Of a stretch of 34,491 bases of DNA, positions 8,549 to 16,646 are shown piece by piece. The DNA lies in contig JAIMAR010000011.1 of the NCBI GenBank assembly GCA_023511855.1, positions 1 through 34,491 of the forward strand, in the 5' to 3' direction. Source of the stretch: Bryobacteraceae bacterium. GTDB lineage: Bacteria; Acidobacteriota; Terriglobia; Bryobacterales; Bryobacteraceae. A program made the translations under genes and the position numbers. Under the pieces are notes generated by a model. The model was not told the DNA's origin, made no database searches, and saw only the letters and a program-made list of their open reading frames with translations. Every line of letters begins with the position of its first letter. The stretch's first letter is position 1.

Positions 8549-9045
8549 GGCGAAACCGTTTCCGCGGGGCGTCTCAGGATCTCCTCAACGATCCCCGTTG
8601 TGGAATAACCGGGTTCCAACGGCAGCGCCAGCACTTGGCCCCCGGCGGCCTCGACCTCCTCGCGCCCAGCGATGAAATGGGCCCAGTCCGCGCCCTTGAT
8701 GAGCACGTCGGGCAGCACCGCCGCGATAAGTTCGCGCGGCGTATCCTCGTCGAAGAGGGTGACGGCGTCCACGGCCTCCAGGGCCATGGCCTGGGCCACG
8801 CGCTCCTGTTGGGAAAGCAGCGGGCGGGACGGCCCTTTCAGACGTTGAACGCTGGCGTCCGTGTTGAGGGCCAGGATCAGCACGTCGCCCATCGAGCGGG
8901 CCCGCTCGAGCAAGCGCACGTGACCGGGATGAAGCAGGTCATAGCAGCCGTTGGTGAACACAACCCGCTTGCCCTGCTGTTTCCAGCCGTTGCGCGCGGC
9001 GACGAGTTCCTCGCGGCTGTAGAACCGAGCCCTGGGGAGCCCCAC
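8545..9045 (-). CDS. rfaE2: D-glycero-beta-D-manno-heptose 1-phosphate adenylyltransferase
   Basis: 166 residues, a stand-alone nucleotidyltransferase matching the C-terminal half of HldE. The nucleotide-binding block TNGCYDLLHPGH is at 31-42 with the HxGH signature; KGADW at 117-121 and GYSTTGIV at 146-153 complete the family pattern (HldE has a GRSTT-type block). It transfers AMP to heptose-1-phosphate to give ADP-heptose for the LPS core. The kinase partner (RfaE1) and GmhA/GmhB are not in the window. The start is GTG at 9045, preceded by AAGG; the upstream frame stops at 9057-9055. It heads the operon that continues into mfd through a four-base overlap. Confidence 0.93.
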   Translation of the reverse strand: MGLPRARFYSREELVAARNGWKQQGKRVVFTNGCYDLLHPGHVRLLERARSMGDVLILALNTDASVQRLKGPSRPLLSQQERVAQAMALEAVDAVTLFDEDTPRELIAAVLPDVLIKGADWAHFIAGREEVEAAGGQVLALPLEPGYSTTGIVEEILRRPAETVSP

Positions 9046-9067
9046 GCCTTCATTTTAGAGCAGGGGG

Positions 9068-9100
9068 CGGGCCGCTATCTGGCCCGTGGCCGAAAGCCAC
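9068..9100 (-). other. Two tandem hairpins in the rfaE2 leader
   Basis: CGGGCC / GGCCCG (9068-9073 with 9081-9086) and GTGGC / GCCAC (9086-9090 with 9096-9100) form two back-to-back stems sharing one base. They lie about 20-50 bases before the rfaE2 start. There is no U-tract, so they are not a standard terminator. They may be a leader structure, or chance in GC-rich DNA. Confidence 0.25.
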
Positions 9101-9487
9101 TCGGAGCAGTTCATCTGAGCGACGTTTCTTTGCAATTCGGTATAAACGCGGCTCAGTTCAGCGGTCTAAGGGAGTAATGAGGCAGGTTCCGCCATGCGGC
9201 GCCCAAGGGCGGCGAGTATAGGAGGCCCGGGCGGCGATGGCTGCGGCCACCGGACCAGCCTGAACGCGTTGCAGCGTTCCGAGGCGCCGCCCGCGGTGAA
9301 GATTCCTGTCAGCAAGCTGCAAGCCCGGCTGTCGCGAGTGTTGCAGCGCGTCGGTGGACGCCAGGCGCTGAGCGCCGGCTGAGCGAGCCGGACTGCGGCT
9401 GCCTTCGCCCTGGCCGGGCCCAAGACCCGCCGCGGGCAAAATGGCGCATTCCAAAGGTTGAATTCAAGATCTTACGGGCTGGGTATC

Positions 9488-9516
9488 TTGTAGGGGCCGC
9501 ATCCCTCACGTATAAT
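9488..9516 (+). promoter_or_regulatory. Sigma-70-like promoter of the glycine-zipper gene
   Basis: A perfect TATAAT (9511-9516) lies 17 bases after TTGTAG (9488-9493), which shares TTG with the -35 consensus. The predicted start is near 9523, leaving about an 80-base leader before the ATG at 9603. Confidence 0.55.
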
Positions 9517-9602
9517 TGAGGCCGACAGTGCAGACCAGAGCACTCCGCCCGGTGCGCGCGCATCAGCCCCGGCGGGGGATGGCGAAGCAGGAGCGGAAGA
9601 GA

Positions 9603-10181
9603 ATGAAAAGAATCATTGCGTTGACTACGGTGCTGTGGTTGGCCGGGCAAGGCTACGGCGCGGAGCTTCCCAAGATTGAGAAGGACACCGAGTTCCGGGT
9701 GAAGCTGCTGGGCCCCCTGAGCACGCAGACCAACCGGAAGGGGGACAAGATCACCGCCCAAGTAGTCAGCCCCGAGGCTTTCGCGGGATGGATGATGGAA
9801 GGCGAAGTCCGGGAATCAAAGAGCGGAGGCAAAATCAGTGGCACCAGTGTCCTGAACTTCACCTTCCACACCCTGGTGCAGGGGGAGCAAAAGATTCCGG
9901 TCAGCGCCCAGATCAAGTCTTTTTTTAATTCCAAAGGCCAGGCCGACGTGGACGAGGAAGGGCGCGTGATCCAAAAGAAGAGCAACGTCGGCAAGGCCGC
10001 CATCGCCACAGGCGCAGGGGCGCTTCTGGGAGGCATCCTGGGCGGGGCCAAGGGCGCGGCGATCGGCGCTGGCGTGGGCGGCGCGGCCTCGTTGCTTCTT
10101 ATCCAGGTGGCGGCCAAAGGGGCGAATGTGGAATTCGCGGCGGGCAGCGAGGTGCTGCTTTCCGTGCAAGAGCGCCGCTGA
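9603..10181 (+). CDS. Secreted glycine-zipper protein, function unknown
   Basis: 192 residues from an ATG at 9603 with purine-rich sequence (AGGAGCGGAAGAGA) just upstream. A signal peptide fits residues 1-19 (MKRIIALTTVLWLAGQGYG). The mature part starts with an apparent beta-rich domain (FRVKLLGPLSTQTNRKGDK, ITAQVVSPEAF, then EGEVRESKSGGKISGTS). Residues from about 130 to 165 are a glycine zipper of small residues (GAGALLGGILGGAKGAAIG), which in other proteins packs into or against membranes. The tail has a strand-like GSEVLLSVQ. I do not recognise a function; an envelope location is inferred from the signal peptide and zipper. The gene has its own promoter and is followed after 66 bases by the membrane fusion gene on the same strand. 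Confidence 0.8.
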   Translation: MKRIIALTTVLWLAGQGYGAELPKIEKDTEFRVKLLGPLSTQTNRKGDKITAQVVSPEAFAGWMMEGEVRESKSGGKISGTSVLNFTFHTLVQGEQKIPVSAQIKSFFNSKGQADVDEEGRVIQKKSNVGKAAIATGAGALLGGILGGAKGAAIGAGVGGAASLLLIQVAAKGANVEFAAGSEVLLSVQERR

Positions 10182-10247
10182 GTGGGCGCGCACAGGCAGC
10201 GGAAGACAACGTCAACGGCGGAGCCGGCCTGTGGCGTAACATGAGGT

Positions 10248-12644
10248 TTGGGCTACAGCACATCCTACGCCGGTCCTAGCCGCCTGCGCTGGCCGGTCTT
10301 CTATATTGCGGTTGCATTCACTACGCTGGCGACATTGCTGTTGGAGCTGTCGCTCACGCGGATTTTCTCCGTCATTTTTCACTACCACTTCGCCTTTTTG
10401 GCGATTTCCATCGCGCTGTTCGGCTTGGGGGCCGGCGGGGTGTTCGCGTATGTGGTGTCGGGGTGGCGGTGGAACTTGTACTTGAAGCTCGGAACGATTT
10501 CCGCGCTGAATGCCTTGGTGGTGGTCTTCTCGCTGGCAGCCAGCCTCTCGGTGCGGGAGACGGCGGGGTTCTGGACGCTGGCGGCGGTGTACTTCCCGAG
10601 CACGTTGCCGTTTTTCCTGGCGGGGGTGGTGGTCTCGACCGCGATCACGGAGGCGATCCAGCGGGTGGGGCGGGTCTACTTCTTCGATCTGGTGGGCGCG
10701 GGCGCGGGCTGTCTGCTGCTGGTGCCGTTGTTGAACGCCTTTGGAGGACCGAACACGGTGCTGGCGGCGGCGGTGTTCTATGCGGCGGCGGCGGCGCTGT
10801 GGTACAGCCGGGCGGGGCACGTGGCGGGCCGTGCGGTGAGCGTGGCGCTGGCGCTGGCGTTGCTGGTGCTGCTGGGCTACAACGCCCGTTTCCGGGTGAT
10901 CGACGTCAAGTACGCCAAGGGCAAGGAGCTGACCAACGAGTCGTTCGTAAAGTGGAACAGCTATTCGCGGGTGGCGGTGACGGCCGACCAATCGCTGATC
11001 GTGATCGACGCCGACGCCTCCACCGGCGTAGCCTCCTTCGATTTTGACCATTTGAGCGCCGCGGACCGCCGCCGGCTGCTCTACGAAGGACCAGGGCTGC
11101 CGTATCTGCTTCGGCCGGGGGCGAAGACGCTGATTCTGGGGGCGGGCGGCGGCTGGGACGTGGCGCGGGCGCTGGCGGGAGGCAGCCGGGATATTACGGC
11201 GGTAGAGATCAACCCGATCATCGCCGAGACGTTGATGCGGGAAAGGCTGCGGGAGTACAGTCGCGGTTTGTACTCCCGCCCCGAGGTGCGCCTGGAGGTG
11301 GCGGAGGGGCGGAGTTTCGTCAAGCGCAGCCGGGAGAAGTACCAGGTGATTCAGGCGACGCTGGTCGATACGTGGGCCTCGACGGCCGCGGGCGCCTACG
11401 CGCTGACCGAGAATTACCTTTACACGACGAACGCATTTGCGGATTATTTGAACCGCCTGAGCGATGACGGCCTGCTGGTTTTCACGCGGTGGGGGCTGGA
11501 GCCGCCTCGCGAGTCGCTTCGGCTGTTGTCGCTGGCGCGGGCCGCGTTGCAGAAGCTCGGTGAGAACGAGCCGTGGAGGCACATCGCCGTGGTCCGGCAG
11601 GGCCAGCTCTCCGATGCCGGCGGATGGGGCGCGCTCGACACCGTTCTGATCGCCCGCAAGCCTTTGCCGGAAAGCGAGATTGCGCGCCTTCGGGAGCTGG
11701 CCGGCGAGGCGGGAATGGCGCCGCTCTACTTGCCGGGGGCGGGGATCCCGAACCCGTTCACGGCGCTAATGACGAGCCCGGACCCGGCGGCGTTCGAGAA
11801 CCGCTACCCCTACAACATCCGAGCGGTGAGCGATGACCGGCCGTTCTTTTTCTACAGCGTTCAGTCGGGCGACATCGGGCGATATCTTCGGTACTTTCTG
11901 AGCGGCGAGCAGCCGGATTCATCGCGGGCGGACTTCCAGGTGAACCTGTCGGTGCCGGTGATGCTGGGGCTGCTGGCGGTAAGCGTGGCGGCGGTGGCGG
12001 TGATGCTGGCGCTGCCTCCGCTGGTGCTCAAAGCAGCCTTGCCCCGGGAACCAAGATTGGCGGCGTTTCTGCTGTTTTTCGTCGCGATCGGCGCGGGCTA
12101 CATCCTGAGCGAGGTGGCGCTCATCCAGCGCTTTGTGCTGTTCCTGGGGCATCCGACCTATGCTCTGACCGTGATCATCTTTGCGATGCTCATGGCCAGC
12201 GGATGGGGCAGCTATGTGAGCCGGCGGGTGGTGGGGTTGTCGGAATTCCGGCTCGGCGTGGTGATGGCGCTGGCGGCGGTGCTGCTGGCGGCGCTGACCG
12301 CGGCGGCAGGCCCGGTCACCGAGCGAGGCGTGGGCTGGCCGCAAGCCTGGAAGGTGGCGGTCACGGTGCTGCTGATCGCTCCGCCGGCCTTCTTCATGGG
12401 AATGCCTTTTCCAACCGGGCTGAGCCTGCTCGAGGTGCGGCACAAGCCGACGGTGAAATGGGCCTGGGCCGTCAACTCGGCGGCCAGCGTGCTCGGCTCG
12501 GTGGCCGCGATCTTTGTGGCGATCTATGCCGGGCTGCAAAAGACGCTGGCGGCGGGGGCGGCGTGCTACATCGGCGCGCTGCTGCTTCTGGTGCTGGCCC
12601 TGAAGACGGAACGGGCTGCGAGCTCAAGCGCCGGAGGGCGTTGA
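10248..12644 (+). CDS. Membrane protein with spermidine-synthase-like methyltransferase-fold domain
   Basis: 798 residues. Roughly residues 18-230 are hydrophobic segments (several membrane helices, the first near YIAVAFTTLATLLLEL). A Rossmann-type domain follows, with the nucleotide loop LILGAGGGWDV near 295-305 and the acidic strand VEINP near 318, as in spermidine synthase and related SAM enzymes. A second group of membrane helices fills about 565-790. Such membrane-flanked spermidine-synthase-like proteins are known but poorly characterised. Canonical polyamine residues were not all identified, so amine transfer should not be assumed. The start is uncertain: an in-frame TGA at 10242-10244 rules out anything upstream, and the first candidate is TTG at 10248, only one base after a GAGG. 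The stop overlaps the convergent lpxA by 21 bases. High G+C runs dominate its third codon positions, as in its neighbours. Confidence 0.85.
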   Translation: MGYSTSYAGPSRLRWPVFYIAVAFTTLATLLLELSLTRIFSVIFHYHFAFLAISIALFGLGAGGVFAYVVSGWRWNLYLKLGTISALNALVVVFSLAASLSVRETAGFWTLAAVYFPSTLPFFLAGVVVSTAITEAIQRVGRVYFFDLVGAGAGCLLLVPLLNAFGGPNTVLAAAVFYAAAAALWYSRAGHVAGRAVSVALALALLVLLGYNARFRVIDVKYAKGKELTNESFVKWNSYSRVAVTADQSLIVIDADASTGVASFDFDHLSAADRRRLLYEGPGLPYLLRPGAKTLILGAGGGWDVARALAGGSRDITAVEINPIIAETLMRERLREYSRGLYSRPEVRLEVAEGRSFVKRSREKYQVIQATLVDTWASTAAGAYALTENYLYTTNAFADYLNRLSDDGLLVFTRWGLEPPRESLRLLSLARAALQKLGENEPWRHIAVVRQGQLSDAGGWGALDTVLIARKPLPESEIARLRELAGEAGMAPLYLPGAGIPNPFTALMTSPDPAAFENRYPYNIRAVSDDRPFFFYSVQSGDIGRYLRYFLSGEQPDSSRADFQVNLSVPVMLGLLAVSVAAVAVMLALPPLVLKAALPREPRLAAFLLFFVAIGAGYILSEVALIQRFVLFLGHPTYALTVIIFAMLMASGWGSYVSRRVVGLSEFRLGVVMALAAVLLAALTAAAGPVTERGVGWPQAWKVAVTVLLIAPPAFFMGMPFPTGLSLLEVRHKPTVKWAWAVNSAASVLGSVAAIFVAIYAGLQKTLAAGAACYIGALLLLVLALKTERAASSSAGGR

Positions 12645-13433
12645 GCGCGGGCGGCAGATGCCGCGGCGGCTGGCGCGGACGAAGCGGACCAGATGCTGCG
12701 CCTCCTCGCCGGGGATCTCGCGTTCGATGCGGGCCAGGGCCTGATCAAGGAGCAATCCGGAGCGGTAGAGGAGGCGGTAGGCCCGCTTCAGGGCGGCGAT
12801 GCGTTCAGGGCTGAAGCCGGCGCGCTCGAGACCCACGCGGTTGACGCCGTTGGGCTCGATGTAGAGGCCGGAGTAGAGAAAGAATGGCGGAGCGTCCAGG
12901 TTGACCCGGACGCCGCCTCCGATCATGGCGAGCCTTCCGATCCGGGAGTATTGGTGGACCGCCACGCCGCCGGAGATGAAGGCCTGGTCTTCGATTTCGA
13001 CATGGCCGGCGATGAGAGCGCAACTGCAAATCACGGTATGGTTGCCGATTTTGCAGTTGTGGGCGATGTGGCCGGAGGTCATGATGTAGTTGCCGTCGCC
13101 GATGATGGTGGCGGACTCCGGCTGGGTGCCGCGGGAGATGGTGAAATGCTCGCGGATCTTGTTGCCGTTGCCGATGCGCAGGTAGCTGCGCTCGCCGGTG
13201 AAGGCTTTGTCGAGGGGATCGGTGCCGAGCACGGTTCCGGCGGAGATCTGGTTGTGGTTGCCCATGGTGGTCCAGCGCTTGACGTAGACGTAAGGTTCGA
13301 GGACACAGAATGCGCCGATCGAGACGTCGCCTTCGATGACGCAATAGTCGCCGATGACGGTCTGCGGGCCGATCGTGGCGGCGGGGTCAACGCGGGCGGT
13401 GGGGGAGATGATGGCGGAAGGATCGGCCGGCAT
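12624..13433 (-). CDS. lpxA: UDP-N-acetylglucosamine O-acyltransferase LpxA
   Basis: 269 residues from an ATG at 13433, close to E. coli LpxA (262). The N-terminal two thirds are left-handed beta-helix hexapeptide repeats (ARVDPAATIGPQTVIG...). The catalytic histidine is His125 within GHIAHNCKIGNH at 121-132, the same number as in E. coli. VAVHQYSRIG and RLLYRSGLLLDQAL match the later family blocks and the C-terminal helical domain. It puts the first acyl chain on UDP-GlcNAc, the committed step of lipid A synthesis, in the cytoplasm. Instead of sharing an operon with lpxD and fabZ, it faces away from lpxD across 51 bases. Its stop lies inside the 3' end of the convergent membrane-fusion gene. 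Confidence 0.95.
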   Translation of the reverse strand: MPADPSAIISPTARVDPAATIGPQTVIGDYCVIEGDVSIGAFCVLEPYVYVKRWTTMGNHNQISAGTVLGTDPLDKAFTGERSYLRIGNGNKIREHFTISRGTQPESATIIGDGNYIMTSGHIAHNCKIGNHTVICSCALIAGHVEIEDQAFISGGVAVHQYSRIGRLAMIGGGVRVNLDAPPFFLYSGLYIEPNGVNRVGLERAGFSPERIAALKRAYRLLYRSGLLLDQALARIEREIPGEEAQHLVRFVRASRRGICRPRSTPSGA

Positions 13434-13484
13434 AGACTTGTATGATACTTTAGAGGCCGGCCACAACCGGCCGGAGGAGGCAGT
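13434..13484. promoter_or_regulatory. Divergent lpxA/lpxD control region with inverted repeat
   Basis: Only 51 bases separate the two starts. TATGATA at 13441-13447 can be read as a -10 like box on either strand (TATGAT plus, TATCAT minus), but neither has a clear -35. GGCCGG (13455-13460) and CCGGCC (13467-13472) form a 6-base inverted repeat ending immediately before the lpxD Shine-Dalgarno GGAGGAGG (13473-13480). Confidence 0.4.
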
Positions 13485-14510
13485 GTGCGTGTCCGTGAAC
13501 TGGCCGAGTGGTTGGGAGCGGCGTATGAAGGGGACGGCGAGCGCGAGTTGAGCGGCGCGGCCCCGCTCGACAAGGCGGGAGCATGCGAGCTGTCCTTTGT
13601 GGCGAATGAGAAGGCCGCAGCCCAGGCAGCGGCGAGCGCGGCGGGTTGCCTGATTGTTCCTCCCGATTTTGCAAACCCCGGGGGCCGCACGGTGATCCGG
13701 TGCGCGAATCCCCGGGCGGCCTTTGCGCGGGCATTGAGCCGGTTGCATCCGGAGACGAAACCGCCGGCGGGGATCCATCCCAGCGCGGTGCTTGGCCCGG
13801 AAGTGGAGTGCGGCCCGGAGGTGTCGATCGGACCGCTGGCGGTCATCGGCGAGGGCTCGAAGATCGGGCGAGGCACAATGATCGGCGCGGGGACGGTGAT
13901 CGGTCGGAGGGTCCTAATCGGCGAGGATTGCCGGCTGCACGCCAACGTGACGGTGTACGACGACGTGGACATCGGCGACCGGGTGATTCTGCACTCCGGC
14001 TGCGTGATTGGGGCAGACGGCTTCGGGTTTGCGCTGGAAGGGGAGAGGTACCAAAAGTTTCCACAGGTGGGCCGCGTGTCGATCGCGAGCGATGTGGAGA
14101 TCGGAGCGAACTCCTGCGTGGACCGGGCGGCGCTGGGGGTGACCTGGATCGGGGAGGGAACCAAGCTGGACAACTTGGTGCACATCGCGCACAACTGCCG
14201 CATCGGACGCCACGTGGTGATTGCCGCGCAGACCGGGCTTTCGGGCGGGGTGGTGGTGGAAGATTACGCGGTGATCGGCGGGCAGGTGGGCATCGGGGAC
14301 AAAGCGCGGATCGAGACCCGGGCCGTTTTGGGCAGCGGCTGCGGCGTGCTGACCTCGAAAATCATCCGGTCAGGGCAGGTGGTGTGGGGCACGCCGGCAC
14401 GGCCGTTGAAGGAGTACTTGGAGCTGCTCGCGAACCTGGGCAAGCTGCCGGAACTTCGGCGGGAACTGGCGGAGCTGAAATTGAGGCTGTGGAAGCTGGA
14501 AGAGAAGTGA
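13485..14510 (+). CDS. lpxD: UDP-3-O-(3-hydroxyacyl)glucosamine N-acyltransferase LpxD
   Basis: 341 residues, matching E. coli LpxD (341). GTG start at 13485 with GGAGGAGG four bases upstream. The N-terminal uridine-binding domain (1-95) precedes a hexapeptide-repeat beta-helix (about 97-310). The catalytic histidine is His236 in [10 protein letters not shown] (E. coli His239). The C-terminal helix ([18 protein letters not shown]) matches the family, as does the GTPARP block. It adds the second acyl chain, on nitrogen, in lipid A synthesis. Here it heads an operon with sugar-modifying genes: its TGA overlaps the next GTG by four bases (GTGA). Promoter and inverted repeat are described for the upstream region. 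Confidence 0.96.
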   Translation: MRVRELAEWLGAAYEGDGERELSGAAPLDKAGACELSFVANEKAAAQAAASAAGCLIVPPDFANPGGRTVIRCANPRAAFARALSRLHPETKPPAGIHPSAVLGPEVECGPEVSIGPLAVIGEGSKIGRGTMIGAGTVIGRRVLIGEDCRLHANVTVYDDVDIGDRVILHSGCVIGADGFGFALEGERYQKFPQVGRVSIASDVEIGANSCVDRAALGVTWIGEGTKLDNLVHIAHNCRIGRHVVIAAQTGLSGGVVVEDYAVIGGQVGIGDKARIETRAVLGSGCGVLTSKIIRSGQVVWGTPARPLKEYLELLANLGKLPELRRELAELKLRLWKLEEK

Positions 14511-15553
14511 ACCAGCGGATGGTTACGCAGGCAGGCGAGCGGATTCGAGTTGCGGTACCGCGTCGGCAGTTCTCGGGGGCGCAGAGGCGGGCTTTTCGCT
14601 TGGACAAGCTGTTTGAGCCTTACGGTATCGAGGTGTGCCCTCTGGGAAGCGGGCCCTGGCGGCCGGGTCAAGGCGAAGTGCTCTTTGTGAATGGGAATCT
14701 CAACTGGTATCCCGCGGTCAAGAGGCAGCTCTTAAAGGAAGACCCGCACGGGCTGCCGCCGGTTGTGATTTGGCACAGCGAACCGCTGCCGCCGCCCAGG
14801 GCTTCGGGATTGCCGTGGCCATGGCTTGACCACCGGGAAGTCGTGAAGATCTTGCTGCGCGATGCGCGGGCCACGGATCCGTATACCAACTATTTCCTGC
14901 TCCGGCGGGTCCATCGCCGGGGGCTGCGGTGGAAGCTTTTCGCCTCGACGTTGGAGCGAGTTGAGTTCTTGCAGGAACGCGGCATCGAGTCGGAGTACCT
15001 GCCTTTGGGCTATTACGAAGGCCAAGGCCAGGATCTGGGGCTGGAGCGGGACATCGGCGTGCTGTTCTTGGGGGCGCCGACTCTGCGGCGCAGGAGGAAG
15101 CTGGCGTACTTGAGGCGCCGCGGCGTGGAGGTGCTGTCTCTCGGCGATTGGAAAGATCCGTCCTTGTGGGGAGAGCAAAGGACGCAGCTGATCAACCGCA
15201 GCAAGATTTTCTTGAACATCCCGCGCTTTCGCGGGCAGTTCACGCTGCTCCGGTTCGCGCTTGGCGCTTCCAATCAAGCCCTCATTGTCTCCGAGCCGCT
15301 TTACAAGCCCGCGCCGTTCGTGCCAGGCGAGCATTACGTGGAAGCCGGCTACGCACAGATGCCGGACGTCATCCGCTACTATCTCACGCACGAGAAGGAG
15401 CGCAGCGAGATCGCCGAGAACGGCTACCGGCTGGCGACCGGGCAGTGCAACGTTTCGCGCTCCATCGAGAAGCTGGCGCTGACGCTGAGGGCTTTAGCGC
15501 AAGAGAGGAGGACGGTTGAAGATCCGAATACCGGTATGCCGGCCCACGATTGA
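14507..15553 (+). CDS. Glycosyltransferase, CgeB-like GT-B fold
   Basis: 348 residues, taking the GTG at 14507 that overlaps the lpxD stop (an ATG at 14519 is the alternative). Residues 1-190 hold a Rossmann-like half with sugar-transferase-like blocks ([46 protein letters not shown]). The C-terminal half resembles the CgeB/Glyco_trans_1_2 domain: [37 protein letters not shown], then an [14 protein letters not shown] helix typical of GT-B ends. Donor and acceptor cannot be told. Its 3' end overlaps the aminotransferase start by 38 bases, an unusually long overlap, so expression is tightly linked. It probably acts on the surface glycan or lipid A/core, by operon context. Confidence 0.75.
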   Translation: MNQRMVTQAGERIRVAVPRRQFSGAQRRAFRLDKLFEPYGIEVCPLGSGPWRPGQGEVLFVNGNLNWYPAVKRQLLKEDPHGLPPVVIWHSEPLPPPRASGLPWPWLDHREVVKILLRDARATDPYTNYFLLRRVHRRGLRWKLFASTLERVEFLQERGIESEYLPLGYYEGQGQDLGLERDIGVLFLGAPTLRRRRKLAYLRRRGVEVLSLGDWKDPSLWGEQRTQLINRSKIFLNIPRFRGQFTLLRFALGASNQALIVSEPLYKPAPFVPGEHYVEAGYAQMPDVIRYYLTHEKERSEIAENGYRLATGQCNVSRSIEKLALTLRALAQERRTVEDPNTGMPAHD

Positions 15554-16646
15554 GGAAGAGGAGCTGCGGGCGGTGCGCAGCGTTCTGGAGAGCCGCTGGC
15601 TGGGGATGGGCGCGGTGGTGGAGGAATTCGAGAAACAGACCGCGGCAGTCATCGGAGCGCGGCACGTAATTGCAGTGAGCAACTGCACGGCGGCGCTGTG
15701 GATGACGTTGCAGGCGTTGGGCGTGAAAGCCGGGGATGAGGTGCTCGTCCCCTCGATGACCTACGTCTCTACTCCGCAGGCGGTGCTGGCGGTGGGCGCC
15801 AAGCCGGTCTTTTGCGAGGTGCGGGAACACGATCTCTTAATGGACCCGGAGGACGTCGCGCGGCGGATGACCCCGAACACTTCGGCCGTGATCGCGGTCC
15901 ATTACGGCGGACGGATCTGCGATATAAGCGCCCTCCGGCGCGCCCTGGGCGGGAGAACGATCTGGATCATCGAGGACGCGGCGCACGCCTTCGGCTCTAG
16001 ATGCAGGGATGGCTACGCCGGGACGTTGGCGGATGCGGGCTGCTTGAGTTTCGACCCGATCAAGAACATCACGTGCGGGGAGGGCGGGGTCATCGTAATG
16101 GGCGATGACGCGCTGGCAGCAAGGCTGCGCCGGATGCGAAATGTTGGCATGGATGCCGAGGGCTGGCGGAGATTGAACACGGACCGGCCCTGGTATTACC
16201 AAGTTTCCGAACCGGGACTGCGGAATATTATGACCAACATTAGTGCTTCCATCGGGCTTGCGCAGTTAAGGAAACTAGATCGTTTCCGCACCCGGCGGCT
16301 GGAAATCGTCAGGCAATATGATAAGGCGTTTAGAGGAATGCCCGGCATCCAGACGCTGGAACACGAGATCGAGGGCGTGTTCCCGCTCAGTTATGTGATT
16401 CGAGTCTTGGGCGGACGCCGGGACCGGTTGATGCGACAGCTTGCCCAAAAAGGGATCGGCTCGTGGGTTCATTTCCTTCCGTGCCACATGCAGCCGCTGT
16501 TCGCCGAAGCGGGCGTCCGGCTGCCGGTGACGGAGAGATTGTACGAAGAGGTTGTATCGCTGCCGCTGGCCAGCGATCTGACCCAGGAGGAGGCGGCGGA
16601 GGTGATCGCGGCGGTGCGAGAGTTCGCCAACGGAGGCAACGGGTGA
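15516..16646 (+). CDS. DegT/DnrJ/EryC1-family sugar aminotransferase
   Basis: 376 residues from a TTG at 15516 with AGGAGGA seven bases upstream. It is a fold-type I PLP enzyme: SNCTAALWMTLQALGVKAGDEV at 55-76 binds the cofactor phosphate, EDAAHAFGSR at 153-162 carries the Asp that contacts the ring nitrogen, and Lys183 in FDPIKNITCGEGG is the Schiff-base lysine. The family usually converts a nucleotide-linked keto-sugar to an amino sugar with glutamate. The adjacent NeuD/PglD-type acyltransferase suggests the amine is then N-acylated, as in bacillosamine or perosamine routes. The exact sugar is not shown. It overlaps the upstream glycosyltransferase by 38 bases and shares a GTGA junction with the acyltransferase. 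Confidence 0.92.
   Translation: MKIRIPVCRPTIEEEELRAVRSVLESRWLGMGAVVEEFEKQTAAVIGARHVIAVSNCTAALWMTLQALGVKAGDEVLVPSMTYVSTPQAVLAVGAKPVFCEVREHDLLMDPEDVARRMTPNTSAVIAVHYGGRICDISALRRALGGRTIWIIEDAAHAFGSRCRDGYAGTLADAGCLSFDPIKNITCGEGGVIVMGDDALAARLRRMRNVGMDAEGWRRLNTDRPWYYQVSEPGLRNIMTNISASIGLAQLRKLDRFRTRRLEIVRQYDKAFRGMPGIQTLEHEIEGVFPLSYVIRVLGGRRDRLMRQLAQKGIGSWVHFLPCHMQPLFAEAGVRLPVTERLYEEVVSLPLASDLTQEEAAEVIAAVREFANGGNG

Larger units (their letters stand above)
9046..9602. other. Intergenic region between divergent rfaE2 and glycine-zipper gene
   Basis: These 557 bases carry no gene I can support. They hold two adjacent hairpins close to the rfaE2 start (9068-9100), a 6-base hairpin at 9375-9391 (CCGGCT-GAGCG-AGCCGG), and a plus-strand promoter at 9488-9516. 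Open frames on the minus strand at about 9158-9454 lack ribosome sites and a sensible protein. I looked for a structured RNA (tRNA, 6S, SRP) and saw none with confidence. Confidence 0.5.

Noticed and set aside
9158-9454. Minus-strand frames of about 85-98 codons in the 9.1-9.5 kb gap
   Set aside because: No ribosome site, Arg/Gln-rich composition and no family pattern; treated as chance.
10212-11582. Long 456-codon minus-strand frame across the membrane-fusion gene
   Set aside because: It is antisense to a gene with clear family motifs. Its Arg/Gln/Pro-rich protein is typical of the opposite strand of GC-rich DNA, and it has no ribosome site.
13079-14203. Minus-strand frame of 374 codons crossing lpxD and lpxA
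   Set aside because: It overlaps lpxD in antisense and lpxA out of frame. Its Ser/Pro/Thr-rich composition is low-complexity shadow sequence.
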